Shown one piece after another: positions 19,039 through 27,541 of a stretch of DNA of 64,000 nucleotides. Position 1 is the first letter of the stretch. Every line of letters starts with the position of its first letter. The translations under genes and the position numbers were made by a program. The stretch lies in NCBI GenBank assembly GCA_038146865.1, contig JAYQSL010000006.1:186001-250000 (forward strand), in the 5' to 3' direction. The notes beneath the pieces were generated by a model that did no database searches, was not told where the DNA came from, and saw only the letters and a program-made list of their open reading frames with translations. Source of the stretch: GCA-2709075 sp038146865 (GTDB taxonomy: Bacteria; Pseudomonadota; Alphaproteobacteria; MPNO01; UBA2964).

Positions 19039-20037
19039 TTAAATCGCCGAAAGTTCTGGCATGACCTCGTTAGAAAACAGCTCAACCGTTTGCTGCATTT
19101 CCGCAGAGGTTTGATCACCGTAAGCAAACTGACAAACCAGATAATTAGCCTTAGAGGTTTTGAGGTTTTCTGATAAAAATTGTGTAACCGTCTCTGGCGA
19201 ACCAGCAATCCCCATTCCATCTTTTTCTAAGCCGTCATAGGTGGCCGCTCTTTGATGGCGCGGAGAAGATCCTCGATCACGAAAAAGAAAGTTAAAGCTC
19301 TCGTGCCACACGGGATAAGAGCGTCGGGCAATATCAAGCGCCTCAGCATCCGTTGGAGCGACGGTGACGAACCTGCCGATACCCATCAATGGCTCTGGTA
19401 AAGATTGATCGAAAGCCTCTACATATGCATCAACGAATTGGCCGGTGGGGCCGGCAGGATCTAAGCTTATAATATTTAATTTTTGTTTAGCTGCTTTTTT
19501 TGCGCTTTCTATGGAATGAACGCCATACCATAACGGGGGATGAGGCTTCTGGTTCGGGTCAAAAATCACCGGCACATCGCCACAATCAAAATACTTACCT
19601 TTAACATTGATCCGCTCCCCTCTGAATCCTGCCATTATTATTTCCATGGCTTCATCGTAAAATACTTGGGCCTCTGAGGGTTCGACACCAAAGATTTTTA
19701 ATTCGAGGGGTGAGGCACCACGCCCAAACCCTAATTCAAGCCTACCTCGGCTCATATGATCCAACATGCATATTTCTTCAAATAATCGTAACGGATGATA
19801 AAGCGGTAATGCGAAAATCATTGGGCCGAAGCGTAATTTTTTTGTACGTTGAGCGACTGCCGAGAGAAATACGCTAGGTGAAGCAGCCATGCCCAAAGGA
19901 GTCGAGTGATGCTCAGCAATATGATAAGCGTGAAAACCTGCAGAGTCATATAACTCGACCAATTTGAGCCTTTCCTCGTAATAATCCGCGAGTGCGGCTC
20001 CGCTTGCGTCTACGTGATCAAAAATTCCAAATTTCAT
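19039..20037 (-). CDS. LLM-class flavin-dependent oxidoreductase (luciferase-like monooxygenase)
   Basis: This is an FMN/F420-type TIM-barrel oxidoreductase of the bacterial luciferase superfamily, 332 residues. It shows MKFGIFDHV at the start, YHIAEHHS, PLYHPLRLFEEICMLDHMSRGRLELGFGRG (the standard LLM block) and the late GSPETVTQFL. Enzymes of this type oxidise long-chain or cyclic substrates using reduced flavin. It is upstream of, and nearly overlaps, a Bcr/CflA exporter, so the pair may detoxify and expel a compound. The substrate is not predictable. Confidence 0.92.
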   Translation of the reverse strand: MKFGIFDHVDASGAALADYYEERLKLVELYDSAGFHAYHIAEHHSTPLGMAASPSVFLSAVAQRTKKLRFGPMIFALPLYHPLRLFEEICMLDHMSRGRLELGFGRGASPLELKIFGVEPSEAQVFYDEAMEIIMAGFRGERINVKGKYFDCGDVPVIFDPNQKPHPPLWYGVHSIESAKKAAKQKLNIISLDPAGPTGQFVDAYVEAFDQSLPEPLMGIGRFVTVAPTDAEALDIARRSYPVWHESFNFLFRDRGSSPRHQRAATYDGLEKDGMGIAGSPETVTQFLSENLKTSKANYLVCQFAYGDQTSAEMQQTVELFSNEVMPELSAI

Positions 20038-20258
20038 GATAGCTAAACTACACCTTTATTTTACTTCTTAAAAAAAACCTAGACCACCGATTGGACTCCG
20101 AGGCGCAAGCATGAATTCGTATTTTTGATTACCGAAATATCTTCATAGGCAAAACAAGATACCTCTGCCCCATTTAAAGTACCAGTGCATCAGCCATCTG
20201 TGCCAAGGAAAATCTAAATATTTTTAGAAAAGTAGATTGGAGATTCAACTCTCTATCC

Positions 20259-20335
20259 TTGATACCAATTAATTCACTATTTTATAGTAAGCTAGCTTAT
20301 TTTATGCTAAACAATTATAAGTTAGCTTACTATTT
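20259..20335 (+). promoter_or_regulatory. Promoter with two palindromic MarR-type operators
   Basis: A -35 like TTGATA (20259-20264) and a -10 like TATAGT (20283-20288) are 18 bases apart. Overlapping the -10 is a perfect palindrome TAAGCTAGCTTA (20288-20299); a near-perfect copy TAAGTTAGCTTA lies at 20318-20329, with centres exactly 30 bases apart. The two sites are also embedded in an outer inverted repeat TAGTAAGCTA/TAGCTTACTA (20285-20294 and 20323-20332). This is the expected arrangement for autoregulation by the MarR protein encoded just downstream. Nothing else is recognised in the rest of 20038-20347. Confidence 0.75.
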
Positions 20336-20347
20336 GTGTTGTCGCTT

Positions 20348-20815
20348 ATGGCTTTGAAAGACCCTCCAGAACATGTCGCCTATCTAATAGGGGATGTGTC
20401 CCGTATTTTCCGAACCGTGTATGACAGGCGGGTAGAGCCCCTCGGGTTAACGCGAGCGCAATGGCGCGTACTTTCCAGGATCAACAGGATGGAAGGCGCC
20501 ACCCAAACGGAGCTTGCGACAGTCCTTGAAATAGAAAAACCAACGTTAGGTCGTCTTTTAGACCGATTGGAAGAAAAGGGTTGGATAGAACGTCATGCCG
20601 ATAAGCAAGATGGAAGAACGAAGCGAATAAAATTGGCCAATAAAGCCCAACCATTGTTGGAGAAGATGTATGACTTGGGCGATGAGATTTTGGAATCTGC
20701 AATCGCTGGATTATCAGAAAAAGAAGCCGAACAGCTGAGGCATTCTCTTAGCAAAGTAAAACAAAATTTATCTAATTTGATGGATAACAATAATCGGGGC
20801 TCCGCGACAAAATGA
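20348..20815 (+). CDS. MarR-family transcriptional regulator
   Basis: This is a dimeric winged-helix repressor that usually responds to phenolic or other small ligands. The core reads AQWRVLSRINRMEGATQTELATVLEIEKPTLGRLLDRLEEKGWIERH, followed by the wing DKQDGRTKRIKL. I start at ATG 20348; GTG 20336 in the same frame is possible, and neither has a clear ribosome site. It is the first gene of an efflux operon whose next gene starts within its stop codon (ATGA overlap at 20812). The paired palindromes upstream suggest it represses its own operon. Confidence 0.93.
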   Translation: MALKDPPEHVAYLIGDVSRIFRTVYDRRVEPLGLTRAQWRVLSRINRMEGATQTELATVLEIEKPTLGRLLDRLEEKGWIERHADKQDGRTKRIKLANKAQPLLEKMYDLGDEILESAIAGLSEKEAEQLRHSLSKVKQNLSNLMDNNNRGSATK

Positions 20816-21879
20816 AGGGTATCAATCGCCAGGTCATTCGGTTCTTCTTCCTCCTTGTCCTACCGACAGTAGGCGTTGTATTCGGGGCAGATTATTGGCT
20901 TAAATCCTCGCGATTTGTTAAAACTGAAAATGCCTATGTTAAGGCCCATCTTCTTTCCATAAGTTCTGATCTGGACGGCCGGGCAGCCAAACTGCATGTC
21001 AAGCCAAACCAGATTGTTAAAAAAGGGGATCCGTTGTTTGAGCTAGACACCGAACCTTTCAAAATAGCTCTAGCCCGGGCTCAGGCCGAATTGATTTCTA
21101 TAAAATATGACTTAAACGCATTGCGTGAGGAGCTCTATGAGGCAAGAGCCCAGCTGTCTGAGGCCAAAGCCGAAGTTGTTTACTCGGAGCGTGTTTTTAA
21201 GCGCCAAAAAGAATTATCTCAACGAGGGGTGGCTTCGAAGGTACGCCTTGAAGAAGCGGAGAGAGAACTGACTATCGCAAGACAGCATGTGCGAACAACC
21301 CGACACCGCATAGGCCGTATCGTGGCTAAACTGGGAGGAGAAGTTACTCAACCCTTAGATAGACATCCCAGCTACATTGAGGTGAGTGGGAGGGTAAAAT
21401 CTGCAAAATTAAATTTGAGACGCACAATTATCTTTTCCCCTGCAAATGGAACTGTAGGCAGCTTTGCTCTTCAACCCGGGGAGTATGTCCAAACGGGAAA
21501 ACCAGTAATACCCATTATTCAGAGCGATGAACAATGGATCCAAGCCAATCTAAAGGAAACGCAACTTACTCATATTCGCCCCGGCCAAAATGTTGAGTTG
21601 ACTATCGATGCCTATCCTGATGAACACCTTGAAGCCAAAGTTATTTCCATCAGCCCCACCACTGGCGCCGAGCTCTCTATTCTTCCACCCCAAAATGCCA
21701 GCGGTAATTGGGTAAAAGTTGTTCAGCGTGTGCCAGTCCGCATCGAATTTAAGAATAAGGAAGTAATTAGAAAACTTCGTTCGGGTATGACTGTGCAAAT
21801 CTCTATCGACACAGGTCGAGAGCGCTCGCTTTTGGCGATGATAAAAAGTAGTTTTGCTAACACTGAAAAGGTAAGATGA
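20812..21879 (+). CDS. HlyD/EmrA-family membrane fusion protein
   Basis: This is the periplasmic adaptor of a tripartite efflux pump, anchored by one N-terminal membrane segment (about residues 8-28). It then shows the biotinyl-lipoyl-like half-motifs (VKPNQIVKKGDPLFELD ... NGTVGSFALQPGEYV), a long helical hairpin of charged heptads between them, and the LKETQLTHIRPGQNVELTIDAYP beta-barrel segment typical of EmrA. 355 residues is normal. It overlaps the MarR gene and the pump gene by four bases at each end, so synthesis of the three is coupled. It should partner the following DHA2 transporter and an outer-membrane channel not seen here. Confidence 0.93.
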   Translation: MKGINRQVIRFFFLLVLPTVGVVFGADYWLKSSRFVKTENAYVKAHLLSISSDLDGRAAKLHVKPNQIVKKGDPLFELDTEPFKIALARAQAELISIKYDLNALREELYEARAQLSEAKAEVVYSERVFKRQKELSQRGVASKVRLEEAERELTIARQHVRTTRHRIGRIVAKLGGEVTQPLDRHPSYIEVSGRVKSAKLNLRRTIIFSPANGTVGSFALQPGEYVQTGKPVIPIIQSDEQWIQANLKETQLTHIRPGQNVELTIDAYPDEHLEAKVISISPTTGAELSILPPQNASGNWVKVVQRVPVRIEFKNKEVIRKLRSGMTVQISIDTGRERSLLAMIKSSFANTEKVR

Positions 21880-23414
21880 ATTCATCTAAAATCGAGCCAA
21901 TAGGCTCGGAGGGTCCAGAAACTAATGTCCCGATGGCGACTTTAGCCATCATGTTATCGACCACAGTAGTCATTATGGATATCAATATTGCTGGAATTGC
22001 ACTTCCTGCAATGCAAGGGTCTTTATCAGCAAATCAAGATCAAATTTCTTGGGTGATGACAACCTATTTCATGGCTCAAGGCGTTACCATGGCAGCAACG
22101 GGCTGGCTTGCAGGCCGGTTTGGGCGGAAAAGACTTTATGTTGGGGCACTTATTGGGTTTGCATTTTGTGCGATGATGGCCGGCAACTCTGCTACTTTAG
22201 AAGAAATCATCATTTGGCGGGGACTACAAGGAATGTTCTCTGCACCTGTAGTACCGATCTCCCAAGCGTTAATTCTCGATCTGTACCCGAGGGAGAAGCA
22301 CAGTTTTGCTCTTGCCCTTTGGGGATCCGGTGTAATGGTGGCGCCGGTCTTAGGTCCGGTACTTGGGGGTATTATTACCGAAGAATATAGCTGGCGCTGG
22401 GTGTTTTACCTCTCTCTGCCCTTCGCTATTCTGGGTGTTACCGGCACATTGGTTTTCATAAAAGAAATCTCCCGTGATTTAGAACGGCGCTTTGATTGGC
22501 TAGGTTTCTTTTGTTTGGCGGTAATGCTTGCCTGTCTGCAATTCACTCTAGACCGAGGTGAGAGTGAAGGATGGTTCAACTCTGACTTAATTTTGTTGAT
22601 GATAGGCCTGATAGGACTCAGCTTTTATCTTTTCGTTATTCACAGCATGACCACAGAAAACCCTTTTATCAGTGCAGGGATTATTAAGAATCGTAATTTT
22701 ATGATCGGCATGATTTTCATGTTTCTACTAGGCGTTCTTGTAATGTCGATAAATGTTATCATGCCGCTTTTCCTACAAAACGTCCGCGAATTTCCAGTTG
22801 TCACTGCAGGCTTGACCATGCTGCCACGAGGCCTCGGCACGATGTTTGCTCTAATTCTCGCTGGCCGCCTGAGTGGGCGCATCATAGACCCACGATTAGT
22901 AATTTTGATTGGTTTTGTGTGCGTGGCGTACTCTGCTTGGACATTATCCAATGCTACTACTGATGTTGGCTACGCAACCTTCGCCATAGCGGGATTTTTT
23001 AACGGGGCGGGAATAGGACTTGTCTACGTCCCTTTAACAACAGTGTCATTTTGGACCCTACCAGTACAATACAGAACCGAGGCCTCGACTTTATCTAGCC
23101 TAATACGGAACTATGGAAGCGGTATCGGGGTCTCCATAGTTATTAGCTGCCTATCACGGACACAAAAAGAGTCCCAAGCTTTTCTGGCAGAGCGGATTTC
23201 TCCTTTTAGCGAGATTATTAGCACCCCATGGCTGCCAGAACTTTGGTCGATTAACTCTATCCGAGGCCTCAGCGCTCTTGAGGCGGAAATTAATAAACAG
23301 GCATTGTCTATTGGGTTTTTAAACGACTTTAACCTTATTCTAGTCGGCACGCTTTTGGCAATGCCACTGATTTTGCTAATCTCTCGGGGCGAAAATAAGC
23401 AAAAGCCCAATTGA
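21876..23414 (+). CDS. DHA2-family MFS drug efflux pump (EmrB-like)
   Basis: This is a fourteen-helix proton-driven multidrug exporter. It carries MDINIAGIALPAMQGSL (the DHA2 motif after helix 1), WVMTTYFMAQG, AGRFGRKRLY, and GSGVMVAPVLGPVLGG (the antiporter motif of helix 5). The protein is 512 residues, as in EmrB. Gene order MarR-EmrA-EmrB matches the classic emrRAB organisation. Cargo is probably hydrophobic, perhaps aromatic, given the regulator family and the many aromatic-degradation genes nearby; that is inference. Confidence 0.94.
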   Translation: MNSSKIEPIGSEGPETNVPMATLAIMLSTTVVIMDINIAGIALPAMQGSLSANQDQISWVMTTYFMAQGVTMAATGWLAGRFGRKRLYVGALIGFAFCAMMAGNSATLEEIIIWRGLQGMFSAPVVPISQALILDLYPREKHSFALALWGSGVMVAPVLGPVLGGIITEEYSWRWVFYLSLPFAILGVTGTLVFIKEISRDLERRFDWLGFFCLAVMLACLQFTLDRGESEGWFNSDLILLMIGLIGLSFYLFVIHSMTTENPFISAGIIKNRNFMIGMIFMFLLGVLVMSINVIMPLFLQNVREFPVVTAGLTMLPRGLGTMFALILAGRLSGRIIDPRLVILIGFVCVAYSAWTLSNATTDVGYATFAIAGFFNGAGIGLVYVPLTTVSFWTLPVQYRTEASTLSSLIRNYGSGIGVSIVISCLSRTQKESQAFLAERISPFSEIISTPWLPELWSINSIRGLSALEAEINKQALSIGFLNDFNLILVGTLLAMPLILLISRGENKQKPN

Positions 23415-23452
23415 TAAAAGAAAATAATGTTTTTGATGAGGAAATCCTACCA

Positions 23453-23680
23453 ATGACTCGCAAAATTCGGAGTGCTGATAATGATGCCTTGTTTGATGGG
23501 ATGCTCAAGGCAGCGGGAGTGAATATGTCCCCAGAAGAAAAAGAGAATTTACGAAACGCACATAAAGCGCTGAAGACACTGGCGGAAAGGGCAAGACCAC
23601 AACGTAAAGAAAGGAGTTGGGAAGTAAGAATGGCGCCCTTTTACACGCCCAAAATACCCAGAAAAATCGCAAAAAAATGA
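23453..23680 (+). CDS. Small GatC/AtzG-like protein, probable amidase partner
   Basis: This is a short acidic-basic protein of about 75 residues with LFDGMLKAAGVNMSPEEKENLRNAHKALKTLAERARP and a C-terminal APFYTPK. The pattern (a helical pair followed by an extended tail) and the position directly before an amidase resemble AtzG/GatC-type accessory subunits that wrap around an amidase core. I cannot confirm the family by eye. ATG 23453 has GAGGA upstream; a TTG at 23411, overlapping the pump stop, is another start. Its stop overlaps the amidase ATG by four bases. Confidence 0.6.
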   Translation: MTRKIRSADNDALFDGMLKAAGVNMSPEEKENLRNAHKALKTLAERARPQRKERSWEVRMAPFYTPKIPRKIAKK

Positions 23681-25080
23681 ACTGCCCTCCTCCCCCCCCT
23701 ACAATCTCAGACGCCGCAGCCGCCATAAAATGTGGTAAGCTCTTGCCTACTACTCTGGTAGAACAAGTGCTCGGTCGGATCGAAGCATTGAACCCAAGCC
23801 TCAATGCCTATCATAAGGTATTCTGGGAAGAGGCACGCCAAGAAGCAATCGAAGCAGATAAAGAAATTACCTCCGGTAATTATCGAGGCCCCTTACACGG
23901 CATTCCCTTGGCAGTTAAAGATGTTTTTTATCTAAAAGGGTACCCCACCACATCCAATTCGCGTTCAATGCTGGACTGGCACGCGAATGAAGACGCAACC
24001 GTAATAAAAAAACTCAGAGATGCAGGCGCGATCCTAACCGGCCAACTTAACACATTTGAATTTACTTTCGGCGGACGACCTACTTTTGACGCAGCATTCC
24101 CTCCCGCCCTAAACCCATGGGATATTGAATACGTAACTGGAGGTTCAAGTTCTGGATCAGGAGCGGCAGTAGCAGCCGGATTATGCCTTGGAGCTCTCGG
24201 ATCCGATGCCGGGGGATCTATAAGGACGCCGGCATCCTTTTGCGGCATTGCAGGGCTTAAGCCGACCTTTGGTCTCGTCAGCTCGTACGGTGACATGCCT
24301 CTAACCCATTCCTTCGATTGCGTGGGACCAATGGCGTGGAGCTCTGAAGACTGCGCAATGATTCTCCAAGAAATAGCCGGTTACGACAAAAAAGATCCTG
24401 TGAGCGCTGAATTACCACCCGAGGATTACAATGCGTTCCTCTCAGAGGGTGCAACCAATTTAAAAGTCGGTTTAATTCGTCATTTTTACACCGATGACTG
24501 GAAGGCACCAAAAACAATTGTCGGAGCTGTCGACAATATAGCAGCAACCCTCCAGTCACTTGGGGCCCAGGTTGAAGAAATCTCAGTATCCCCCCTAATG
24601 GATTGGCATGCCGTTGGTCGAATACTGCTCCCCGCAGAAGCCTATGCTATTCACGAGGACCGACTGAAAAATCATTGGGAGGAATATGGCTCCCTTGCGC
24701 GCGGGCGCATGATGCTAGGAGCAACCATCCGCGCCGCAGATTATATTCAAGCCCAACGCAGACGCAGTGAACTTATGGAAGAAATGGATAACATTTTCTC
24801 GACCTACGATCTCGTCATAACCACAGCAACGTTGGACGAAACACCTCTGCTCACTGATAAAAATCCATACCCGAACTTGGAGACCCCTATGATCCAAGTT
24901 CCTTTTAATCTCACTCTTCACCCCGCGATTTCAATTCGCGCAGGGTTTTCAGAGAACAAAATGCCTATTGGTGTGCAAATCATTGGACGTCATTGGGAAG
25001 AAGCAAAACTATTGGGTACAGCCCACGCAGTAGAGAAATCACTTAGCCTTTTATCAATCCGACCAACAGATCGATTCTGA
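23677..25080 (+). CDS. Amidase (amidase signature family)
   Basis: This is a Ser-cisSer-Lys amidohydrolase. Counting from ATG 23677, the triad is Lys81 (PLAVKDVFY), Ser157 (TGGSSSGSG) and Ser181 (DAGGSIRTPASFCG), all intact. Length 467 is typical. It overlaps the preceding small gene by ATGA and is the last member of the MarR-efflux operon, so the operon combines export of a compound with hydrolysis of an amide. Related enzymes act on allophanate, biuret, aryl amides or glutaminyl-tRNA; the lone setting with an AtzG-like gene argues against the tRNA role. The real substrate is unknown. A longer start at 23617 is unlikely. Confidence 0.93.
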   Translation: MNCPPPPPTISDAAAAIKCGKLLPTTLVEQVLGRIEALNPSLNAYHKVFWEEARQEAIEADKEITSGNYRGPLHGIPLAVKDVFYLKGYPTTSNSRSMLDWHANEDATVIKKLRDAGAILTGQLNTFEFTFGGRPTFDAAFPPALNPWDIEYVTGGSSSGSGAAVAAGLCLGALGSDAGGSIRTPASFCGIAGLKPTFGLVSSYGDMPLTHSFDCVGPMAWSSEDCAMILQEIAGYDKKDPVSAELPPEDYNAFLSEGATNLKVGLIRHFYTDDWKAPKTIVGAVDNIAATLQSLGAQVEEISVSPLMDWHAVGRILLPAEAYAIHEDRLKNHWEEYGSLARGRMMLGATIRAADYIQAQRRRSELMEEMDNIFSTYDLVITTATLDETPLLTDKNPYPNLETPMIQVPFNLTLHPAISIRAGFSENKMPIGVQIIGRHWEEAKLLGTAHAVEKSLSLLSIRPTDRF

Positions 25081-25271
25081 CCTACAAACACTCGATCCAG
25101 CAGCAACAAATTGGTCCAATATCATAAGATGATTAAAACTGGCTTCGCGCTCCGATGAAATTCTGGACGGCCTCATTCACAACTTTGTAAGCACTTTTTA
25201 ATGGGGAAAAACCACCTGGCCTTTGAGGGTTAAATGATCTAATCAACCTAAAACAAAGACTTTGAAATCTC

Positions 25272-25811
25272 TCAGGGATTTTCTTCTAAATCAACACGCA
25301 ACGCGCCCATTACCCTTCCATGCATATTGTAGGCGCCAATCAATACAGTTAACTCAACGATTTGACGATCAGTAAAATTCTTTGCTGCTGCCTCATAAAT
25401 ATCATCGTCCACATTAACACCTTTGGTTACTTGATCGACATATTTTAGAACAGCTTTTTCTTGCTCAGAAAAGCTCTCAAGATTTATTGAATGCTTCAGT
25501 GCTTCACATTCAACCCTCGAAACTCCATCGGCCTCTGCTAACTTCGGCACATGCTGCCTAAGCATATAATCGGCTCCTAACAGGTAGCCAATCCGAATAA
25601 TAACTAATTCTCTCAGACGGCCTGATAGCTCGGTTTCCCATCGAACCGTATTCATCTGGTTAAACCATGCACCTGCAAGCGGGGGCGCATTAAGAAGCAT
25701 ACGATAAATATTAAGTAATTTACCACGACGACCTGTTCTCATTTTTTCTACCAAATCGACAACATCAGCTGGTAGCTGTTCATCAGCAAGCAAAGTTACT
25801 CTAGCCATCAT
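25272..25811 (-). CDS. Carboxymuconolactone decarboxylase-family protein
   Basis: This is an all-helical AhpD/CMD-fold protein of 179 residues. The block LRELVIIRIGYLLGADYMLRQHVPKLAEADGVS matches the family core, without the CxxC of true AhpD peroxidase partners, so it is closer to the decarboxylase branch that acts on gamma-carboxymuconolactone in protocatechuate degradation. A strong GGGGGAT precedes the start. It opens a catabolic block and diverges from a class II aldolase gene. Many members of this family have unknown substrates. Confidence 0.85.
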   Translation of the reverse strand: MMARVTLLADEQLPADVVDLVEKMRTGRRGKLLNIYRMLLNAPPLAGAWFNQMNTVRWETELSGRLRELVIIRIGYLLGADYMLRQHVPKLAEADGVSRVECEALKHSINLESFSEQEKAVLKYVDQVTKGVNVDDDIYEAAAKNFTDRQIVELTVLIGAYNMHGRVMGALRVDLEENP

Positions 25812-25928
25812 TATCCCCCTCGGGTTTACCCTACATAGAGCTTATTAGGCTTAATTCACTCCCGCAATTGACCACCTCCTCGCAACAAGCCTAAGCTCTG
25901 ATAAAACAAAACAAAGGGAGGGGTTAGT

Positions 25929-26711
25929 ATGTGCGCAAGTCCAGTAATTGAGAGGCGTGATGACCTAATTGTGCCAATTTCGGAGGATGAGTGGAAAGTT
26001 CGTGTAGATCTTGCCGCCTGCTACCGTTTAGTCGCCCATTTTGAAATGGATGATTTGTTTGCAACTCACATTACTGTGAAAGTGCCAGGGCCAGAGATGC
26101 ATTTTCTACTAAATCCCTATGGCGTGCATTTCAGTGAAGTTACCGCATCCAGCCTGGTTAAGGTCGACCTTAATGGCAATATTGTATCTGACACAGATCA
26201 CGTAATTAATCCAGCTGGTTTTGTTATTCATTCTGCCATTCACGCCAATCGGCCAGATGCGATTTGTATCCTTCACACTCATACGGTCGCTGGGATGGCA
26301 ATTTCAACAATTGAAGAGGGCCTTCAACCCTGGTGTCAAAAGGCTACCAGATACTATAAGCGCCTTGCTTATCATGATTTTGAAGGTAAAGCTCAGGACA
26401 TGGATGAGCGAGAACGTCTGGTAAAAGACCTTGGTGATAAAAATTATCTCGTGCTCCGCAATCACGGCCTTTTAGTATGCGCGTCCTCGATTGGAACGGC
26501 ATTTAAAGAAATGTATGCGATGGAAAAATCATGCAAAACACAGCTTCAAATTATGGCTTCTGGAGGTAAAATTATTGAACTCTCAGAGAATTTACTAGAG
26601 CATACGGCTCAGCAATTTGAAAACGACGCCAAGGTTACTCGGGAAAGGCCGAGTGGATGGCCATCCCTCTTGCAGATGCTAGACCGAGTTAATCCGGGTT
26701 ACGCAGCGTAA
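25929..26711 (+). CDS. Class II aldolase/adducin-family protein
   Basis: This has the fuculose-aldolase/adducin fold, 260 residues. Metal ligands look present: His-x-His in CILHTHTVAG, and a further His in LVLRNHGLL. The position of the catalytic Glu of true aldolases (usually PSSE) reads NPAGF here, as in the bacterial adducin-like subgroup, so aldol cleavage is uncertain. The ribosome site AGGGAGGGG before ATG 25929 is very strong. The 3' end overlaps the convergent S66 peptidase gene by 13 bases. It is one of four class II aldolase-fold genes in the window. Confidence 0.88.
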   Translation: MCASPVIERRDDLIVPISEDEWKVRVDLAACYRLVAHFEMDDLFATHITVKVPGPEMHFLLNPYGVHFSEVTASSLVKVDLNGNIVSDTDHVINPAGFVIHSAIHANRPDAICILHTHTVAGMAISTIEEGLQPWCQKATRYYKRLAYHDFEGKAQDMDERERLVKDLGDKNYLVLRNHGLLVCASSIGTAFKEMYAMEKSCKTQLQIMASGGKIIELSENLLEHTAQQFENDAKVTRERPSGWPSLLQMLDRVNPGYAA

Positions 26712-27541
26712 AAAAACGAGGCGCCTAACCTGACGGCTAGGTTGGGCCCATTATGTCCCAGAGGTATGCCAGTTAAAATCGGAAAACCAGTGTCTGAACA
26801 ATGATCCAGTACAATTTCTTCGACTCCAGATCCAAATTCGCCAGTATCTGAGATATCAGAAAAATTACCCAGAATTAAACCATTAAGATGGTCTAGCATT
26901 CCAGCTTGCTTAAGCTGCAATATCAGCCGATCTATGACATATGCAGGTTCATCGATATCCTCTATGAATAAAATTTTGTTAGTGGTTTTTAATTGAAACT
27001 GTGTTCCGCATAAGCTTGCCAAGACAGATAAGTTGCCTCCAACTAAGGGCCCCTCAACATTACCTTCACGAAGAGAGGTTAAACCAATATCGGGCAATGA
27101 CCTGGCATCACCTCGAATTACCTCTAAAAGTCTTTCAAAGGATTTCTTATCCAGACCTTGGGCAATATCGGTAAGCATGGGACCGTGCCATACTGGCGAC
27201 TTTGTATTACTTTCGATAGTAGATAGGAGGCTAGTAATGTCACTGTAACCGATCAAAGGTTTAGGGTTTTTACCGATCAAATCGAAGTTGATGTATTCTA
27301 AGATACGTGTCGAACCAAAACCGCCGCGCGTGCAGAGTATCGCATCCACACGTTCATCTTCGTACAAATTGTGCAACGCTTCCGCTCTCGTCTCATCGTT
27401 ACCCGCAAACTGGCCTTCCCTAAGAAAATTCTGATCCGGAATAGCAGTATCTATACCAGCAGACTCCAGGGCACCGCACGCGGCCCGAAGTGCCCCTGGA
27501 TCAAGCCAACGAGCTGGCGAGACAATCCCAACTGTAATCAT
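26699..27541 (-). CDS. LD-carboxypeptidase family (S66) protein
   Basis: This is a Ser-Glu-His hydrolase of the LdcA/MccF family, 280 residues. The nucleophile is in LIGYSDITSLL, the Glu in FIEDIDEPAYVIDR, and the His in IPLGHNGPNLAVRLG. LdcA cleaves the tetrapeptide of recycled murein, while MccF relatives cleave toxic aminoacyl-nucleotides; sequence alone does not separate them. Its ATG shares a base with the UbiD stop (TAATG at 27541), so it is translated with a decarboxylase gene, an unusual setting for a murein enzyme. Confidence 0.9.
   Translation of the reverse strand: MITVGIVSPARWLDPGALRAACGALESAGIDTAIPDQNFLREGQFAGNDETRAEALHNLYEDERVDAILCTRGGFGSTRILEYINFDLIGKNPKPLIGYSDITSLLSTIESNTKSPVWHGPMLTDIAQGLDKKSFERLLEVIRGDARSLPDIGLTSLREGNVEGPLVGGNLSVLASLCGTQFQLKTTNKILFIEDIDEPAYVIDRLILQLKQAGMLDHLNGLILGNFSDISDTGEFGSGVEEIVLDHCSDTGFPILTGIPLGHNGPNLAVRLGASFFYAA

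Noticed and set aside
17841..19220. Long N-terminal extension of the Bcr/CflA-type transporter
   Set aside because: The extra 61 residues lie wholly inside the luciferase-like gene and are not hydrophobic transporter sequence; the ATG at 19037 gives the normal family start.
25081..25271. Possible small gene or RNA in the gap after the amidase
   Set aside because: No open frame with a ribosome site, no hairpin with a T-run and no recognisable RNA fold was seen.
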